From contig LRSR01013372.1 in NCBI GenBank assembly GCA_001579985.1, positions 1 through 44,096 on the forward strand: a DNA stretch of 44,096 bases, in the 5' to 3' direction. The notes beneath the pieces were generated by a model. The model saw nothing but the letters and a program-made list of their open reading frames with translations. It made no database searches and had not been told where the DNA came from. Of this stretch, positions 1 to 10,584 are shown one piece after another (the stretch's first letter is position 1; every line of letters begins with the position of its first letter). The position numbers and the translations under genes were made by a program. The DNA comes from Hypsibius dujardini. Lineage: Eukaryota > Tardigrada > Eutardigrada > Parachela > Hypsibiidae.

Positions 1-84
1 ACTAAATTAATTATATATACATAAATATATAAACTATATATAAATATATAAAATATATTATTATATAAAAAATTGTTTTATATA

Positions 85-302
85 CAAGCTTTGCCGGTGC
101 ATGTAAATGTGCCTGCTAAAATAACAATATATACGTCTGGATGTCCAAAAAATCAAAATTAATGTTGCTACAAAATAGGGTCTCCACCACCGCTAAATGA
201 GTACTTAAAATTTAAAAATGCAAATGTAAACTTAAAATGCATTTATTGTTTTATTTTAATTCAAAGAAGTTACTTGAGTAACACTATCAAGAAACTCCAA
301 AA
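85..302. repeat. Dispersed repeat segment, copy 1
   Basis: Two blocks in this stretch recur near 15.6 kb: one around 85-105 (CAAGCTTTGCCGGTGCATGTA) and one around 258-294 containing GAGTAACACTATCAAGAAA. The shared order in both places shows an old duplication. The segment adjoins a minus-strand exon fragment, so it may be the 3' flank of that fragment's gene. The first 84 bases are TA-rich with no recognisable content. Confidence 0.5.
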
Positions 303-366
303 AACTTACAGCAGTCATCTTCATGTCGCCGCTCAAAGCCGCCTCCGCAAGCGTTCGTCCCTCCCG

Positions 367-488
367 CTACGCCGACCACACGGAGGCCATTTCGGCGTCT
401 TTCAGTTTGATCTGGAAAAAGGCGGTCATCAGGGCCTGGTCGTACACAGTAAGGTGATGCGTATCGATGCCGCTGCGACGAAAGTGCT
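367..488 (-). pseudogene. Terminal coding exon fragment of an unrecognised gene, copy 1
   Basis: On the minus strand a pyrimidine/TTTG tract ending in AG at 489-490 looks like a splice acceptor. The downstream frame reads about 40 residues (including FRRSGIDTH, VYDQALMTAFFQIKLKD and a final VWSA) before a TAG stop at 367-369. A second copy lies at 4446-4558 with the same acceptor and a very similar peptide, which supports past coding use. I do not recognise the family. The last 17 residues faintly recall the C-terminal KLKxxE...W stretch of V-ATPase subunit d, but that is weak. No upstream exon was found, so I treat it as a detached exon. Confidence 0.45.
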
Positions 489-779
489 CTAACAAACAAA
501 AAGTACACCAATAACCTATAAACACGTGGCAAAATTTTTGGCAAAAGGGGCGGAGCAGGGAATTGGATGTTAAAAAATGGTAGAAAGCAAAAAAGAAAGC
601 AACCGCTGCAGGCAAGGTGGTTGATTTTTCGATTGTGTGAAAACCATCCCTCTTTCTCTCCTTTTTGCCCATTCCCATGACCCTTCAGAATACTCAATCT
701 TTTCGTTGATTGTATTTTAGCCGTCCTTGAGTACATCGATAGGGGCCTAATAGCATCCCAGCTATTTTCCCTAACTGTA

Positions 780-2041
780 CAGTGCGCCCCATTTACATTG
801 TCCCAATTTGCTACAAAAATTCTACCAGCCAGATCAGCTGATTCAAATTCCATCCCACACAATATTTAATGTAGTAATTTTGTAGGCAATACAAATTTTG
901 CTAGTTGACGTTTTTTGAATTTAAAACGGTGCGCAAAATTAATTCTGAAATTAGGGGACGCATTTTAAAGTTATGCCACTTTTTGCCCGCCTCCCGAAAA
1001 ACTCAGAAAAATTTGATGGATAAGTGTTTCGTATAGGACCATCTTTCGAGTCATCAAATCCGAGGAGGAAGAAGACATCCCGTCGAAGAAGGAAGTGAAA
1101 AACGTGAACAAACAGGGACCACCTCTTATCCGCTCTGACGAATTCATAAAAAATCGCCAAATCTATCGATACCCCCAATCCCCCCCCCCCAACGTGAAAT
1201 TTTTTGCAAGCTTGGGATCCTAAAGGGCACTGTGTCGTGGATGCTGAAGGAAGATCTTGGCCTGACGTACCATAAGAAGGTAACGACGCACGTTCTCACT
1301 TTGTAGCAAGCTCAGCAGCGTTTCAATCGCGGGTCCCATTTTCTACGCTGTCTCAGCCGTCGAAAACTTACCGTGATTGTCAGTATCGATGAGACGTACC
1401 TGGATTTGAATGAATTTACTGGGGAGCGAGATGGATATTACAAATCACCGGATAAACCAGCCCCGAAAGAATGGAAGAAAAAACCTCTTTCAGGATTGCC
1501 CGGAAAAGTGAAGGTGTGCATGGGAATCTCCTGGATTAGCCCGATATCCCTCCAAAGGCCAAAATAAACAGCCAGATGTTCATCGACTTAATCTGGAATC
1601 ACTGTTCAAAAAGGATGTTTTGCGGCTTTATCTGGGAAAAAAAAATTCATCCTCCACATGGACAGCGCCGGAGCTCGCGCTAAGGATACAGTCGTAAAGT
1701 GGCTCAAAGATCGTTAAATAAAATTTATCACAAACGAGGAACAGATGTCGAACTCGCCCTATTTGTCCCCGATGAATTACGGTGTAAACTCAAATTTTAA
1801 GATGCGATGCAATAGGCACAAGGCGAAGAATATGGCTGAATTGGTAGCGATTGCAAAACGGGAGTGGAAGAAATTTGGTTCGGGACATTGCCGAAACATC
1901 CTCAAAGCTTGGCCAAAACGAGTGAAAAGAATGATTGAGATGTCTGGCTATCAGATAGAAATACTTTTTGAGTCAGAATGTCGTTCCTTCTGGGTGAAAT
2001 TATTTATTGAAAAGTTTGGACAATGTAAATGGGGCGTATCG
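780..2041 (+). mobile_element. Decayed Tc1/mariner-type DNA transposon
   Basis: A 19-base block CGCCCCATTTACATTGTCC at 785-803 occurs in exact inverted form at 2018-2036. This gives terminal inverted repeats around a transposase relic. The left end starts CAGT immediately after a TA dinucleotide at 778-779, as Tc1/mariner elements do; the right TA appears mutated. The length of about 1.26 kb fits the superfamily. The element interrupts the first copy of a duplicated segment whose second copy (about 4.44-5.7 kb) lacks it, so it inserted after that duplication. Confidence 0.8.
1020..1975 (+). pseudogene. Tc1/mariner transposase, broken
   Basis: The plus strand encodes the family's order of motifs in several frames. 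There is a helix-turn-helix-like region (FRVIKSEEE, then GTVSWMLKEDLGL), then SIDETYLDLN with the first catalytic Asp near 1388, then LHMDSAGAR with the second Asp at 1661-1663, then NSPYLSPMNYGV, where the third catalytic position (1775-1777) is Asn. The spacing between the last two is about 37 residues, which is DD37D-like (maT group), allowing for indels. Stop codons, for example after KVTTHVLTL and after KWLKDR, and frame changes make it inactive. The Asn would itself abolish DDE/D chemistry. Confidence 0.8.
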
Positions 2042-2059
2042 TTTACATCACCAAGCGCA

Positions 2060-2960
2060 TCTGCTATTTTATCTTCGCAAAGTTGTCCGTCCGTCTATCT
2101 GTCCGCCTGTTTGTTTTCCATCCGTCCTTTGTCGTCCATTGTCGAACAGATGGTCCAACAACGGGCAACGGCTGACGGATAGCAGATGAACGAATGGTGG
2201 ACGGATGACGTACGAACGAGACAGCCGAGACAGACGAAAAATGACGGACAGACATGTAGAAGAACCATTTAACAAACAAACTGACGGAGTGTCAGATGAA
2301 ATAAAACTAAACAGTCAAACGGCAGACAACCCAGCAGACAAACAAACAAACAAACAAACAAACACTCACACAGAAAATCAATGGTAGACCGGCACAAAGA
2401 CAAAAAGCAAGCGGGTTGGCAGACATAAAAACAAAGATACTCACAGAAAGAGATGCGGCGTGAGAGGGGGCGAGTGAAACCATGAGATAGAAATCTGACA
2501 GACAACGAGTTAAAATGAAGACTGATTGTCAAACGGCAGACAAACCAGCAGACAAACAGACAGACAAACAGACTGACAGAGAGTAACAGGCAGTTAGCAA
2601 ACAAACTTACAGACAAACAGACAAACAGGCAGACCGGTAGACAATTAGACCGGCAAAAAAAAGCAGACGGGCAAACAAACAAACAAACAAGCAGACAAAC
2701 AGTCAGACAGACAGACAAACAAACAGACTAACAAGCAGGCAGGCAGGCATGCAGAATTACACAAGCAGGCAGATACACAGATAGGGAAACAAACAAACAG
2801 ACAGATAGACAGTCAAAACAGAAAACAACAAGCAGACCGGCAAAAAGAAAAAGGACAAAAATATGCAGACTGGCAAATAGACAAACAGATAAACAAATAG
2901 ACAACGGACGACGGATGGGTGAACGACGGATCGGCAACAGACGGACTCACAACGACGTTG
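2060..2960. repeat. Degenerate GACA/TCCG-rich simple-sequence array, copy 1
   Basis: About 0.9 kb of interrupted tetranucleotide-like sequence: first TCCG/TCTG motifs, then ACAGACAAAC motifs on the plus strand. It starts with CAAGCGCATCTGCTATTTTATC, closely matching the start of the array at 4.85 kb. The open frames here consist of Cys/Leu/Val/Ser-rich translations of the repeat and are not genes. It ends near a GACGACGGATGGGTGAACGACGG segment that also has a counterpart at about 5.61 kb. Confidence 0.8.
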
Positions 2961-3539
2961 TAATCCGTTCATTGGCATTTGCTGCAAACTTAAACTTCTC
3001 ATTGGTTGGGAGTTTTAACGGCCGGAAACACCAGCAGCCCTCTCATTGGCTGAAAAGGATTGAGCTTTTGTCTGCGACTTTGTCTATGTTTATGGCTTTG
3101 TTTTTGTTTATTTTTCTGTTTGTGACTGTGAATGTATCTGTTTTTGTGCCTTTGTCTCTGTTTGTGACTGTGTTTCTGTCTGCGTTTCTGTTGCAAAATA
3201 ATGCTCAATAGTTGATCAATCAATAATTGATTGATTGACTGTCACGCTGTTTTAAAAGTGTTTTTATTTTTTGCAATTTACAGACGCTCACGAATTTTCC
3301 TGTACGAAAAACAACAATTAGAAAACAAGACACAGACCCAGACATAGTTTATATACAGACGAATATACAGACGCAAATAGATTTTTAATCGTAAAATAGG
3401 GAAACTTAATTTCAGTGATCTAGTTTACGATTAAAATATTATACGAGTAAATGCCATTAAATACAATAAAGTACGATTAAATACGATGTAATGCGAATAC
3501 GAAATACGATTAACATATCGGCGGCTCACTGCCATCTGA
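2961..3539. other. Intergenic sequence, no gene seen
   Basis: Contains two CATTGG motifs (near 2971 and 3041), a TTTGTCTCTGTTTGTGACTG-type degenerate simple repeat at 3065-3200, TTGATTGATTG motifs at 3215-3240 and a stretch of ATACGATTAAATACGA-like repeats at 3420-3520. No splice-bounded coding frame, tRNA or inverted repeat was recognised. Confidence 0.5.
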
Positions 3540-3860
3540 TTGACTTACCTTTTACTGAAGGAAGTGGAGGAAAATTTTTCGGAAAGAATCGGATGGAAAC
3601 CCTGAAAATAAAACGCGCAAAAATGGCAGAGGACGAGAGGAAGTTGTGAAAGCGCAAAATAAAAACCGAATTGTGTCTCAACTGGTTGCAATATGCAATC
3701 TGCCGAGATACCGAGGAAATGAATGAAAAGAAAGAAGGTGGGGCACTTTTCATCTGCATGTGCATCCACCTTGAATCCCAACGGCTGGGGTGAAGCTCTT
3801 CCTTCATTAGTTTAAGTTTCAACGCGGGTCTTTTCAACTCCGTGACGTCACCGAAACTTC
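3540..3860 (-). repeat. Promoter-like dispersed module, copy 1
   Basis: On the minus strand this reads TGACGTCA (CRE, 3842-3849), then a degraded inverted-CCAAT zone, CCCCAGCCGTTGGGATTCA, an E-box/octamer-like CACATGCAGATG and a GGTTTTTATTTTGCGC stretch. The same order recurs near 10.4, 15.3, 29.4-29.6, 32.5-32.7 and 34.1 kb. The best preserved copy is at 33.84-34.16 kb. No coding region downstream was recognised. Confidence 0.5.
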
Positions 3861-4129
3861 AACTTATACTAACTATTGTTCCCTGACAACTAGACAATGC
3901 GTGATTCAATCGGGAGTCGCCGGAACGATCAAACTAAAAAGCGAAAGCCGACTTTGGTGGTGAGCAGTCGCGTTTTCTGCTTCGAGTCATATGCTTTATC
4001 AAATCTTGCAACAACGAATCGATGCACGAAAGCTGAATTGTTATTGACTTCAAGGTTGTAGAAGTTAAACCTCATCAAAACACAACATATTAAGATTTTA
4101 GCAAAATTTTAAAGCATGTTCTTCCGGTA

Positions 4130-4300
4130 AAAAAAAAGTGCAGGGAAAAAAGTTACGAAAGAGACAAATGACAATGCGCTTCGCAAATCGAACTGCCTTT
4201 TATTGCGTTGTTTCAGCGTTGGCTGGTCTGCCTTGTTACCTAGTGAAGGAACGAAAGGAAGGGTGGTGCACATTTTTAGTTTGCATATCAGCCATCTAAC
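4130..4300 (-). repeat. Promoter-like dispersed module, partial copy 2
   Basis: On the minus strand it shows GCAATAAAAGGCAGTTCGATTTG followed about 30 bases on by TTGTCATTTG, matching the TATA plus initiator segment of the 34-kb copy (TATAAGGCAGTTCGG then TTGTCAGTTGC). GTTTGCATATC at 4279-4289 (plus strand) corresponds to the octamer-like position. The CRE/CCAAT part is missing. Confidence 0.45.
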
Positions 4301-4445
4301 TATTTTCTATTTAAAACCATCAATCTTTGCTTTGAGAACTAACAAATTTATTTCAAATTAAATTTTGAATGGAAACAAATAAGACTTGTTTTCGAATTTT
4401 TTTTTATTCTAATTATATTAAATTTATTTCTTTCCGTTTTGCCGA

Positions 4446-4558
4446 CTACACGGAAGACATTTTGGTGTCCTTCTGTTTGATCCGGTAGCAGGCGGTCATC
4501 ACGGCCTGGTCGTAAACATTAGGTTGATGCGTGTCGATGCCGCTACGACGGAAACGCT
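4446..4558 (-). pseudogene. Terminal coding exon fragment of an unrecognised gene, copy 2
   Basis: Second copy of the exon at 367-488. It is preceded on the minus strand by the same GTTTGTTTAG acceptor (AG at 4559-4560). It reads FRRSGIDTHQPNVYDQAVMT and then diverges. Where copy 1 has Trp near the end, this copy has a TAG stop at 4446-4448. Intron sequence beyond the acceptor (AAATACACCATAAAC...GTGGCAAA) also matches copy 1, so the duplication covered more than the exon. Function unknown. Confidence 0.4.
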
Positions 4559-4849
4559 CTAAACAAACAAAAAATACACCATAAACATATGTACACAAGT
4601 GGCAAACTTTGCGCTAACCGAATTAGGGATTTTAACTCGGGGCTGTGTACAAAATACAACAGACGTCCGTCAAACGAGTGCAATGGCTTAACTCAGTTAG
4701 CGCATTTTTGCTACGTGTGTACATATTCCGAGTACACTGTAATATTTTATTACATTGTATAAATATCTAATACAACATAATAAAATATAACGGAGTGGCT
4801 ATTTTACCCCCCTTTTTGGGGCCCAATTACGCCCTTGCTGTTTTACCCC

Positions 4850-5690
4850 TACCTGTATCATCAAGCACATCTGCTATTTTATCCTTCCCGTCCGTCCGTC
4901 CATCCGTCCGCCTGTTCGTTATCCATTCGTCCTTTGTCCGTCCGTTGACTATCCGTCCGTTGTCAGACAAATAGTCGAACAACGGGCAACGACAGACGGA
5001 TAATAGATGAACGAATAACGGACGGACGGACGGACGGACAGACATATAGAAGAACCATGAGACTGACAAACTGACGGACAGTCAGATGAAATGCAGACCG
5101 ATTGTCAAATGGCAGTCAAACCAGCAAACATACAGAAACATAAACAGGCAGATAAACAAACAGACAGACAAACAATCTGACAAAGAATAACAGGTAAACC
5201 GGCAGACAAACAGTCAAACCAAAACCAAGCAGACTGGCAGACAGACTGACAGATTGACAGACAGACAGAAATACAGACTTGCAGAAAAAAAGATGCGGCG
5301 TGAAAGAGGGCGAGTAAGACCATAAGATTGACTAACCGTCAAACAGTCAGATGAAATATTGACCGACCGTCAGACGGCAAACAAACCAGCAGACCGACAG
5401 ACATACAAATAAACAAACAGACAGACAAATAGTCAGATAGAATAAATGGCAAGCAAGCAGACAGACAAAAAACAAGCAGATTGGCAGAAAATCAAACGTT
5501 TAAACATACTGAAGAAGGGCGGACAGGAGGGATGGACAAAACGGATGGACAAAACGGACGGATGAACAGGACGGACGGAGAGGACGGATGGACAAGACGG
5601 GCGTAAGACGGAACGATGGGTGAACGACGGATGACAACAAACGGGCAGCATGGAAGGGGGTAAAACAGTTATGGTTCTATTACGTCCCAC
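4850..5690. repeat. Degenerate GACA/TCCG-rich simple-sequence array, copy 2
   Basis: Homologous to the array at 2060-2960: it begins TCATCAAGCACATCTGCTATTTTATCC, passes through TCCGTCCG, then ACAGACAAACAG motifs, and ends GGGTGAACGACGGATGACAAC. Translations are low-complexity and not genes. It lies the same distance class from an exon fragment as copy 1 does, which marks the two regions as arms of one ancient duplication. Confidence 0.75.
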
Positions 5691-6300
5691 CCATTACAAG
5701 GAAGGGGTAATAGTTGCAGCCATAATGTAATACATAGTTCAAAACCCTTATCGTTAAAGTCAGGCGGGTAAGCGCATCTCATAACGATGTTGTACTGCCC
5801 GTCCTTCGGCATTTCCTCCAAACAAACAAGAATCGAAATGCACTTAAAACAACAAGTCTGTATTTAACCACGTCAATTCATCAATTATTCAATTAATGCA
5901 TGGAATTATGAATCAATCATTCAGTTGAAAATGTTGTGACTTAATAATGTAAGCCGAGGATGACTAGTTATATAATTACCGTAACTATTATAAATACTAC
6001 AGTCCGGTCTCAACATTATCGCCGGCGATCTCGGCGAACACATTTCAATTTTGGATTGCATAACGTTGAATGAATCGGTTACTGTACAATGGTTGTTAAT
6101 GAAGATAATCGACTGGACATGTTCATTTGCAGTACTGGCAACATGGGGGGTAAGAACTCGATTCTGCGGACTACTGCATGATTGCCGTTAATGAAGACAA
6201 TCGATTAGACCTGCAGCGTTCAGACTACAAATCGAAGTGTCTGAATGCGCGTCGTCACATCTTGATTCTAAAGTGGCAAAAAAGCAGCCAAAATGGCAGA
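5691..6300. other. Intergenic, with a short duplicated coding-like motif
   Basis: Mostly unremarkable AT-rich sequence. At 6095-6118 and 6187-6210 two 24-base segments both encode VNEDNRLD and differ only at synonymous positions. Each follows an ATG in frame (6089 and 6178). Open frames are short (77 residues at most) and I recognise no family. Confidence 0.35.
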
Positions 6301-6309
6301 CACGGACAA

Positions 6310-6460
6310 AAGCACATGCACGGAGACATAGACACAGACACACAGACAAAGACACAAGCAGAGACAGAAACAGAGACACAGACACAGGCACAAACACAGA
6401 CACAGACATAGAGATAGAGATAGAGATAGACCTAGACATAAACATAAACATAGACAAATA
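6310..6460 (+). repeat. CAGACA / GATAGA microsatellite
   Basis: Interrupted ACAGACAC and AGATAGAGATAG runs, about 150 bases. The frames across it (alternating Thr/Gln/Asp or Leu/Cys/Ser) are repeat translations, not proteins. Confidence 0.85.
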
Positions 6461-6963
6461 TATAACATTGCAAAAACATTAGACCTATATAGACTGTTCA
6501 GTTGATTGGTTGATTGGTGATTCTTCTACGAATATTTTGTTAAGCAAGTCAAAATAATCCACATTTGTTTGACAACTCGTCACACCACTTCAATTAAGAA
6601 AAGTTGAAACTTGCTTTTCGAACTGGAACAACTCTTCAGGCTCGCAAAAGAGAATAATATTTAGCCCGCCAATGATTTCGCTTGATTGATTGATGCACTG
6701 CCTTAGGGTAACTGAATCAAATGTAGTTGAAACCGGTTCATTGATCGGTGGATTGATTGATTTCATCCGAAAGCTGGGCTTACTTAAATCGACACAGCCA
6801 GTTTAACTTTCCATTTTCCACCAACTTCAATCAAAATTAAATCTGGATTTAAATTCAAATTCAAATTTCGTCCAAACCTGGATTTGATATGCGGGTGTTC
6901 GAACGCGAGCTGGTGGAAGACTCCTGTACAATTTCTTCTCTGCAGGTGTAAATGGTAAATACC
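6461..6963. other. Intergenic, no gene seen
   Basis: Contains GGTTGATTGGTTGATTGG and TTGATTGATTGATG motifs of a kind scattered through the window. There is no supported coding frame or RNA gene. Confidence 0.4.
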
Positions 6964-7191
6964 TGAAAAATATCTGAGTGTGTGTGTGGTGTCTGTCGTC
7001 GAAAAACAACCAAACTGATTATCTCCGTTCTTACTCGATAAACACACAGTCACGGATAAATAAAGATACAAAACCCACAAGATAGAGAGAAAAAAAAAGC
7101 CTAACCAAAAGAATGGAATATTGATCAAAAGCACTCAACGACATTAATGATATCATTAGCCAGAAAGCGGCAGTAACGGTTACTCGTGACA
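6964..7191 (-). repeat. LTR of the small Gypsy-like element (3' LTR)
   Basis: Matches 8836-9058 over nearly its whole length, including TGATATCATTAGCCAGAAAG. It lies downstream of the RT remnant on the minus strand, so it is the 3' LTR. Confidence 0.7.
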
Positions 7192-7799
7192 CAACCCTCC
7201 CGTTAGACGCAAATTCATTGTAAAGAAACAGAGAAGTTAAACAAATTGAAATTTTGTACCTCCTTCGGAGCCTTCTTTTTATTCCGGAACATACGGTCCG
7301 AGTCATTAAAGTCCGCTGGGGAGCCGTAGACGCAGAGAAAGCACGCCCTATCAGCGTAGATGACCAGGCCAATCCAATCTCGGTACGGAAGCGCTGATGC
7401 AGCTCCGTGCCGTGATGAAGGCATCGTCAGGTTGTCTGTACCGAAGGTTATCTCGAATCCCATTTTTGGCAATCATTTGCTGACGGCAGTAGAAGGGTTG
7501 CGTAGCGGTTTGCTTAGGCATACTGACTGCTATCGGTACGTCCGTAAATGATAAACAAGAAAAATGTAAAAGAAAATTTAAACACGAGAACTGAGTGACA
7601 CAAACCGATTCGTGTGAGTTTATGTAGGGAGGTAAAGAGACAGGTTTGTGAAATAAACAAGAGAAGATGGGAAATATTATCGAATAAGTCCGGAGTGGGG
7701 TCAGCCAAGGAGAGAGAACAATATACTGAATACCATACAGGCTGTTCGCAGAAATGTAAAGAATGGATTTTCTGGTATAATCAAGAGGGTGTAAACAAA

Positions 7800-8415
7800 T
7801 CAAGGGCAGAGAGGCAGAGAAAATATTTGGCGTATCGGTATACAGATGGCCTCTGATTTAAAAAGGTATGGCCTCCCCGCATCCTTGAAAATTTCGTGTT
7901 TGAGGAAGTCATTTTTCGAATACCCAAAAAATTTCGACAGTTTCAAGACAAGCCCGCTAGCTCCCAGTCTAGATAAGACCTCGTCCATTGCATCCAGATA
8001 CAACTCGAATGATGTACTGAAGAAATTAAAATCATCGATGTACAGGAGCACAGTGATCATTTTTAAGCTCTTGAAAGTTTTTGTCAATTATTATAGACAA
8101 AGTTCTCACGGCGTTACACAGCCCGAACGGCATCCGCCAAAAACAGTACAGGCCGCAGCCAGAGACGTAAAAAGCCGTTTTATGCTGATCTTCCTCTGCG
8201 ATGTCCACTTGCCAAAACCCCAAGGAGAGGTCAAGAGAGATGAATATGGTACTATGTAGGCAATCTAGGAGGGTTTGACAATCAGTCAGCTTGTAGGAGT
8301 CTTTCCGTGTGGCTGAATTTAAAGCACGCGTATCGACGCATACGCGCGCATTTCCGTCTTTCTTAAAAACGACAACACAATTGGACGCCCAAACCCCTTC
8401 GTCAGCCGTGCATTC
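7800..8415 (-). pseudogene. Reverse transcriptase fragment of the small LTR element
   Basis: Two minus-strand frames meet near 8085. The first carries VDTRALNSATRKDSYKL, LDLSLGFWQVDIAEEDQHKT and RMPFGLCNA, which are RT fingers/palm motifs including the first catalytic Asp in LDLSLG. The second carries LLYIDDFNFFS, the YIDD box. The frame break and missing flanks make it non-functional. The sequence differs from the RT of the large element at 23-25 kb, so it is another lineage. Around 7400-7470 a weak RNase H-like match (LT..S.RHGAASAL) may remain. Confidence 0.8.
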
Positions 8416-8835
8416 CGGTAGTAATGCAAATAAAGTAAACAGTAGATAGGTAATAATCATATTGATAAAAATAACATGCGGTTAAATAAGAATATCTGTG
8501 AGGTTAAAATATATGTCTAAGTCAAATATTCCAGCCTAGAGCAGGTTTTCCTGATTCTTACCGTACGGCCGTCCTTCCACTTAATCACAGACGCTTCCAC
8601 GTGCTCCGAATAGTCGTCCCTGTCGGATGCTTGTTAGCCGATATCTGCCCTCCGAGCAGAGTTCTGCCAAGGGAATCTTCCACTCGGGATGCGTTATGTG
8701 CCGGCTCGTTTCTTGTCTTGTTCCGCCTTTGCTATTGCTGTAGCGCAGGCCACCCTTCCTCCCGTAAATTCAAAATTGCGGGTACGGCCTTCTTGTGTGA
8801 CGACCTGAGAAGTATCTGAAATATTTGTGACAATC

Positions 8836-9058
8836 TGAGAAATATCTGTGTGTGTGGTGACTGTGGTGACAGCCAAACTGATGATCTCCGTTCTTACTTG
8901 ATGAGCACAGTCACTAATAAATACGGATACAGAACCCACAAGAGAAAGAGAGAGAGAGAAAGAGAAGCCAAACCAAAAAATGCAATAATGATCAAAAGCA
9001 CTCAAAGACACTAATGATATCATTAGCCAGAAAGCGGCGGTAACGGATACTTCTGGCA
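8836..9058 (-). repeat. LTR of the small Gypsy-like element (5' LTR)
   Basis: Partner of 6964-7191. The two copies differ by scattered substitutions and small indels, so insertion is old. Confidence 0.7.
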
Positions 9059-9344
9059 CTGGTAAGGTAGGATTGAGGATAATCGTGCGAACGAAAAAGG
9101 AATAATCTTCACGATGTCTGGAGATTTTTTTTGTTATCATATGCGTTGCGCATCATGCGTTATTGTTCTGCACCGATTGTAGTAAGCCTTATAGTCAACC
9201 GGACAGGTGGCGCTGCAATCTCCAATCAATCATCTAACAATCAGCCAATATTTATGAATATATAAATTTATTATATTCAGAATATTTAATACGTTAAACA
9301 TAATAAATGAACTTGGAAAACGTAGTTCTACTAAATTAACTCGG

Positions 9345-10074
9345 GCAGTAACGGAGATTTTCCTTCCCGATCGACTTGGTTTTATTTCGCAAATAGCTAT
9401 CTGCCCATCATGAATTATTCTTGGAGTTTACGCGTGGAGTTCACATTATCGGTTTCAGAAAAGAATAAGAAAAAGTCTTCCCCAGCGAGTTTCTATTGTG
9501 AGCGGGTGCTTGATTGATTGAAAGCTCATTACTTTCTTTGATTTTAACTGTAAAAAATGTCGATTTGAACTATGCATCAAAAACATGTGTTTTAACACGT
9601 TTCCGCACCAAATTCAATTTGGAGTAAATCCAAATTAGTCCAATACTTTTCAGGTGTCAAGGGGCGGAACATTAGGCCAACTATTGACAGCTACGCTCGA
9701 ATTTCTTGTCCCTTTTGAGAAATACACACAACGCCGCCCCCTGACATTGCAAGAATAGTGAGTCATTTCCGACTGACAATTGAATTTGGCATAGGAAAAT
9801 ATAAAAACACTTGTTTTGACTGTATTTTTTAATTTTAATTTTAAAATTAAAAAGGAAATTTTAAATTTTAAATTAAGGAAAAAAAGGAAAATAGTGAACA
9901 TTTAATCAAGCACCTGCTCTGAGCACAACCTCGCTGAAAGTTTTTTTTCTCATTCTTTTCTGAAACCGGTAATGTGATTTCCACGCTGAGACCCCTATGA
10001 CAAATCACAATAAATAAGCAGCTATTAGTGAAAAAAAATTACGATGATCGTGAGGGGAAATTCTCCATTACTGC
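9345..10074. mobile_element. Long terminal-inverted-repeat (foldback/MITE-like) element
   Basis: The left arm (9345-9512) matches the reverse complement of the right arm (9903-10074). Shared blocks include GCAGTAAYGGAGAWTTTCC at the tips, CGTGGARTTCACATTAYCGG, TTTCAGAAAAGAATRAGAAAAA and GCGGGTGCTTGAT. Each arm is about 170 bases and encloses a 390-base interior with no gene. TCTACTRAAATTA occurs just outside both ends and may be a remnant of target duplication. No transposase is present, so it is non-autonomous. Confidence 0.7.
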
Positions 10075-10164
10075 TCTACTGAAATTATTCACCTAAAGTT
10101 TTAGATCTTCCTACTCCAACGATCTCCATCAAGACATTTTTTCAAGATATTATGGACTCACTCC

Positions 10165-10500
10165 CTCAGAACGAAACATTTACGTTTTTGTGAAAAAAGT
10201 GGAGGACGGAAGGTTTCTCGTGAGGAGGGGTCAGATGAAGATATTCAGAAATATAAACTGTGGAAAGGACTGCCGCGAAAAAGCAACTGCGAAAAAGGAG
10301 AATGAAATATGCTCCACACAAACCGAATTGCGTCTCAATTCGTTGCATCAGCGTCGATTAGCCTAGCTACGGAAGTAAGGAGGAAAGGAAAGATGGGGCA
10401 CATTTGAATCTGCATATGCATCTACGTTTAATGCCAGCGGCTGAGATGAAGCTCTTCATTCATTGGTTGAAACTTCCACGCTGTAACGTGAACTCTCATT
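10165..10500 (-). repeat. Promoter-like dispersed module, copy 3
   Basis: Minus strand order: CACGTTACAGCGTGG, then CCAATG (inverted ATTGG at about 10460), GAGCTTCATCTCAGCCGCTG, ATGCATATGCAGATTC, CAATTCGGTTTGTGTGG. It matches the 3.5-kb and 34-kb copies in order and spacing. The CRE is degraded here. Confidence 0.5.
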
Positions 10501-10584
10501 ATGACCGACGAAAACAGACACTGAAGCAATCACGCTAGCAGACACGTGTTCTATTCCTCCTAGTTTCACAACAGGTATGACGTC

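Larger units (their letters stand above)
6964..9058 (-). mobile_element. Small decayed Gypsy-like LTR retrotransposon
   Basis: Direct repeats of about 228 and 223 bases (6964-7191 and 8836-9058) flank a 1.6-kb interior encoding reverse-transcriptase remnants on the minus strand. Both repeats run TG...CA, with minus-strand ends TGTCACGAG and TGCCAGAAG. A purine-rich run (minus strand ACGGGAGGGTTG) abuts the inner edge of the downstream LTR and serves as a candidate polypurine tract. No clear target duplication was found. The interior is far shorter than a full pol, so most of gag and integrase have been lost. Confidence 0.7.

Noticed and set aside
2064-3223. Cys/Leu/Val/Ser-rich open frames resembling membrane proteins
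   Set aside because: They are translations of CTGT/GACA simple sequence, overlap on both strands and have no splice or family support.
4800-4850. CCCCCCTTTTTGGGG palindrome as a rho-independent-type terminator
   Set aside because: No bacterial context and no adjacent gene; it is more likely part of decayed repeat DNA.
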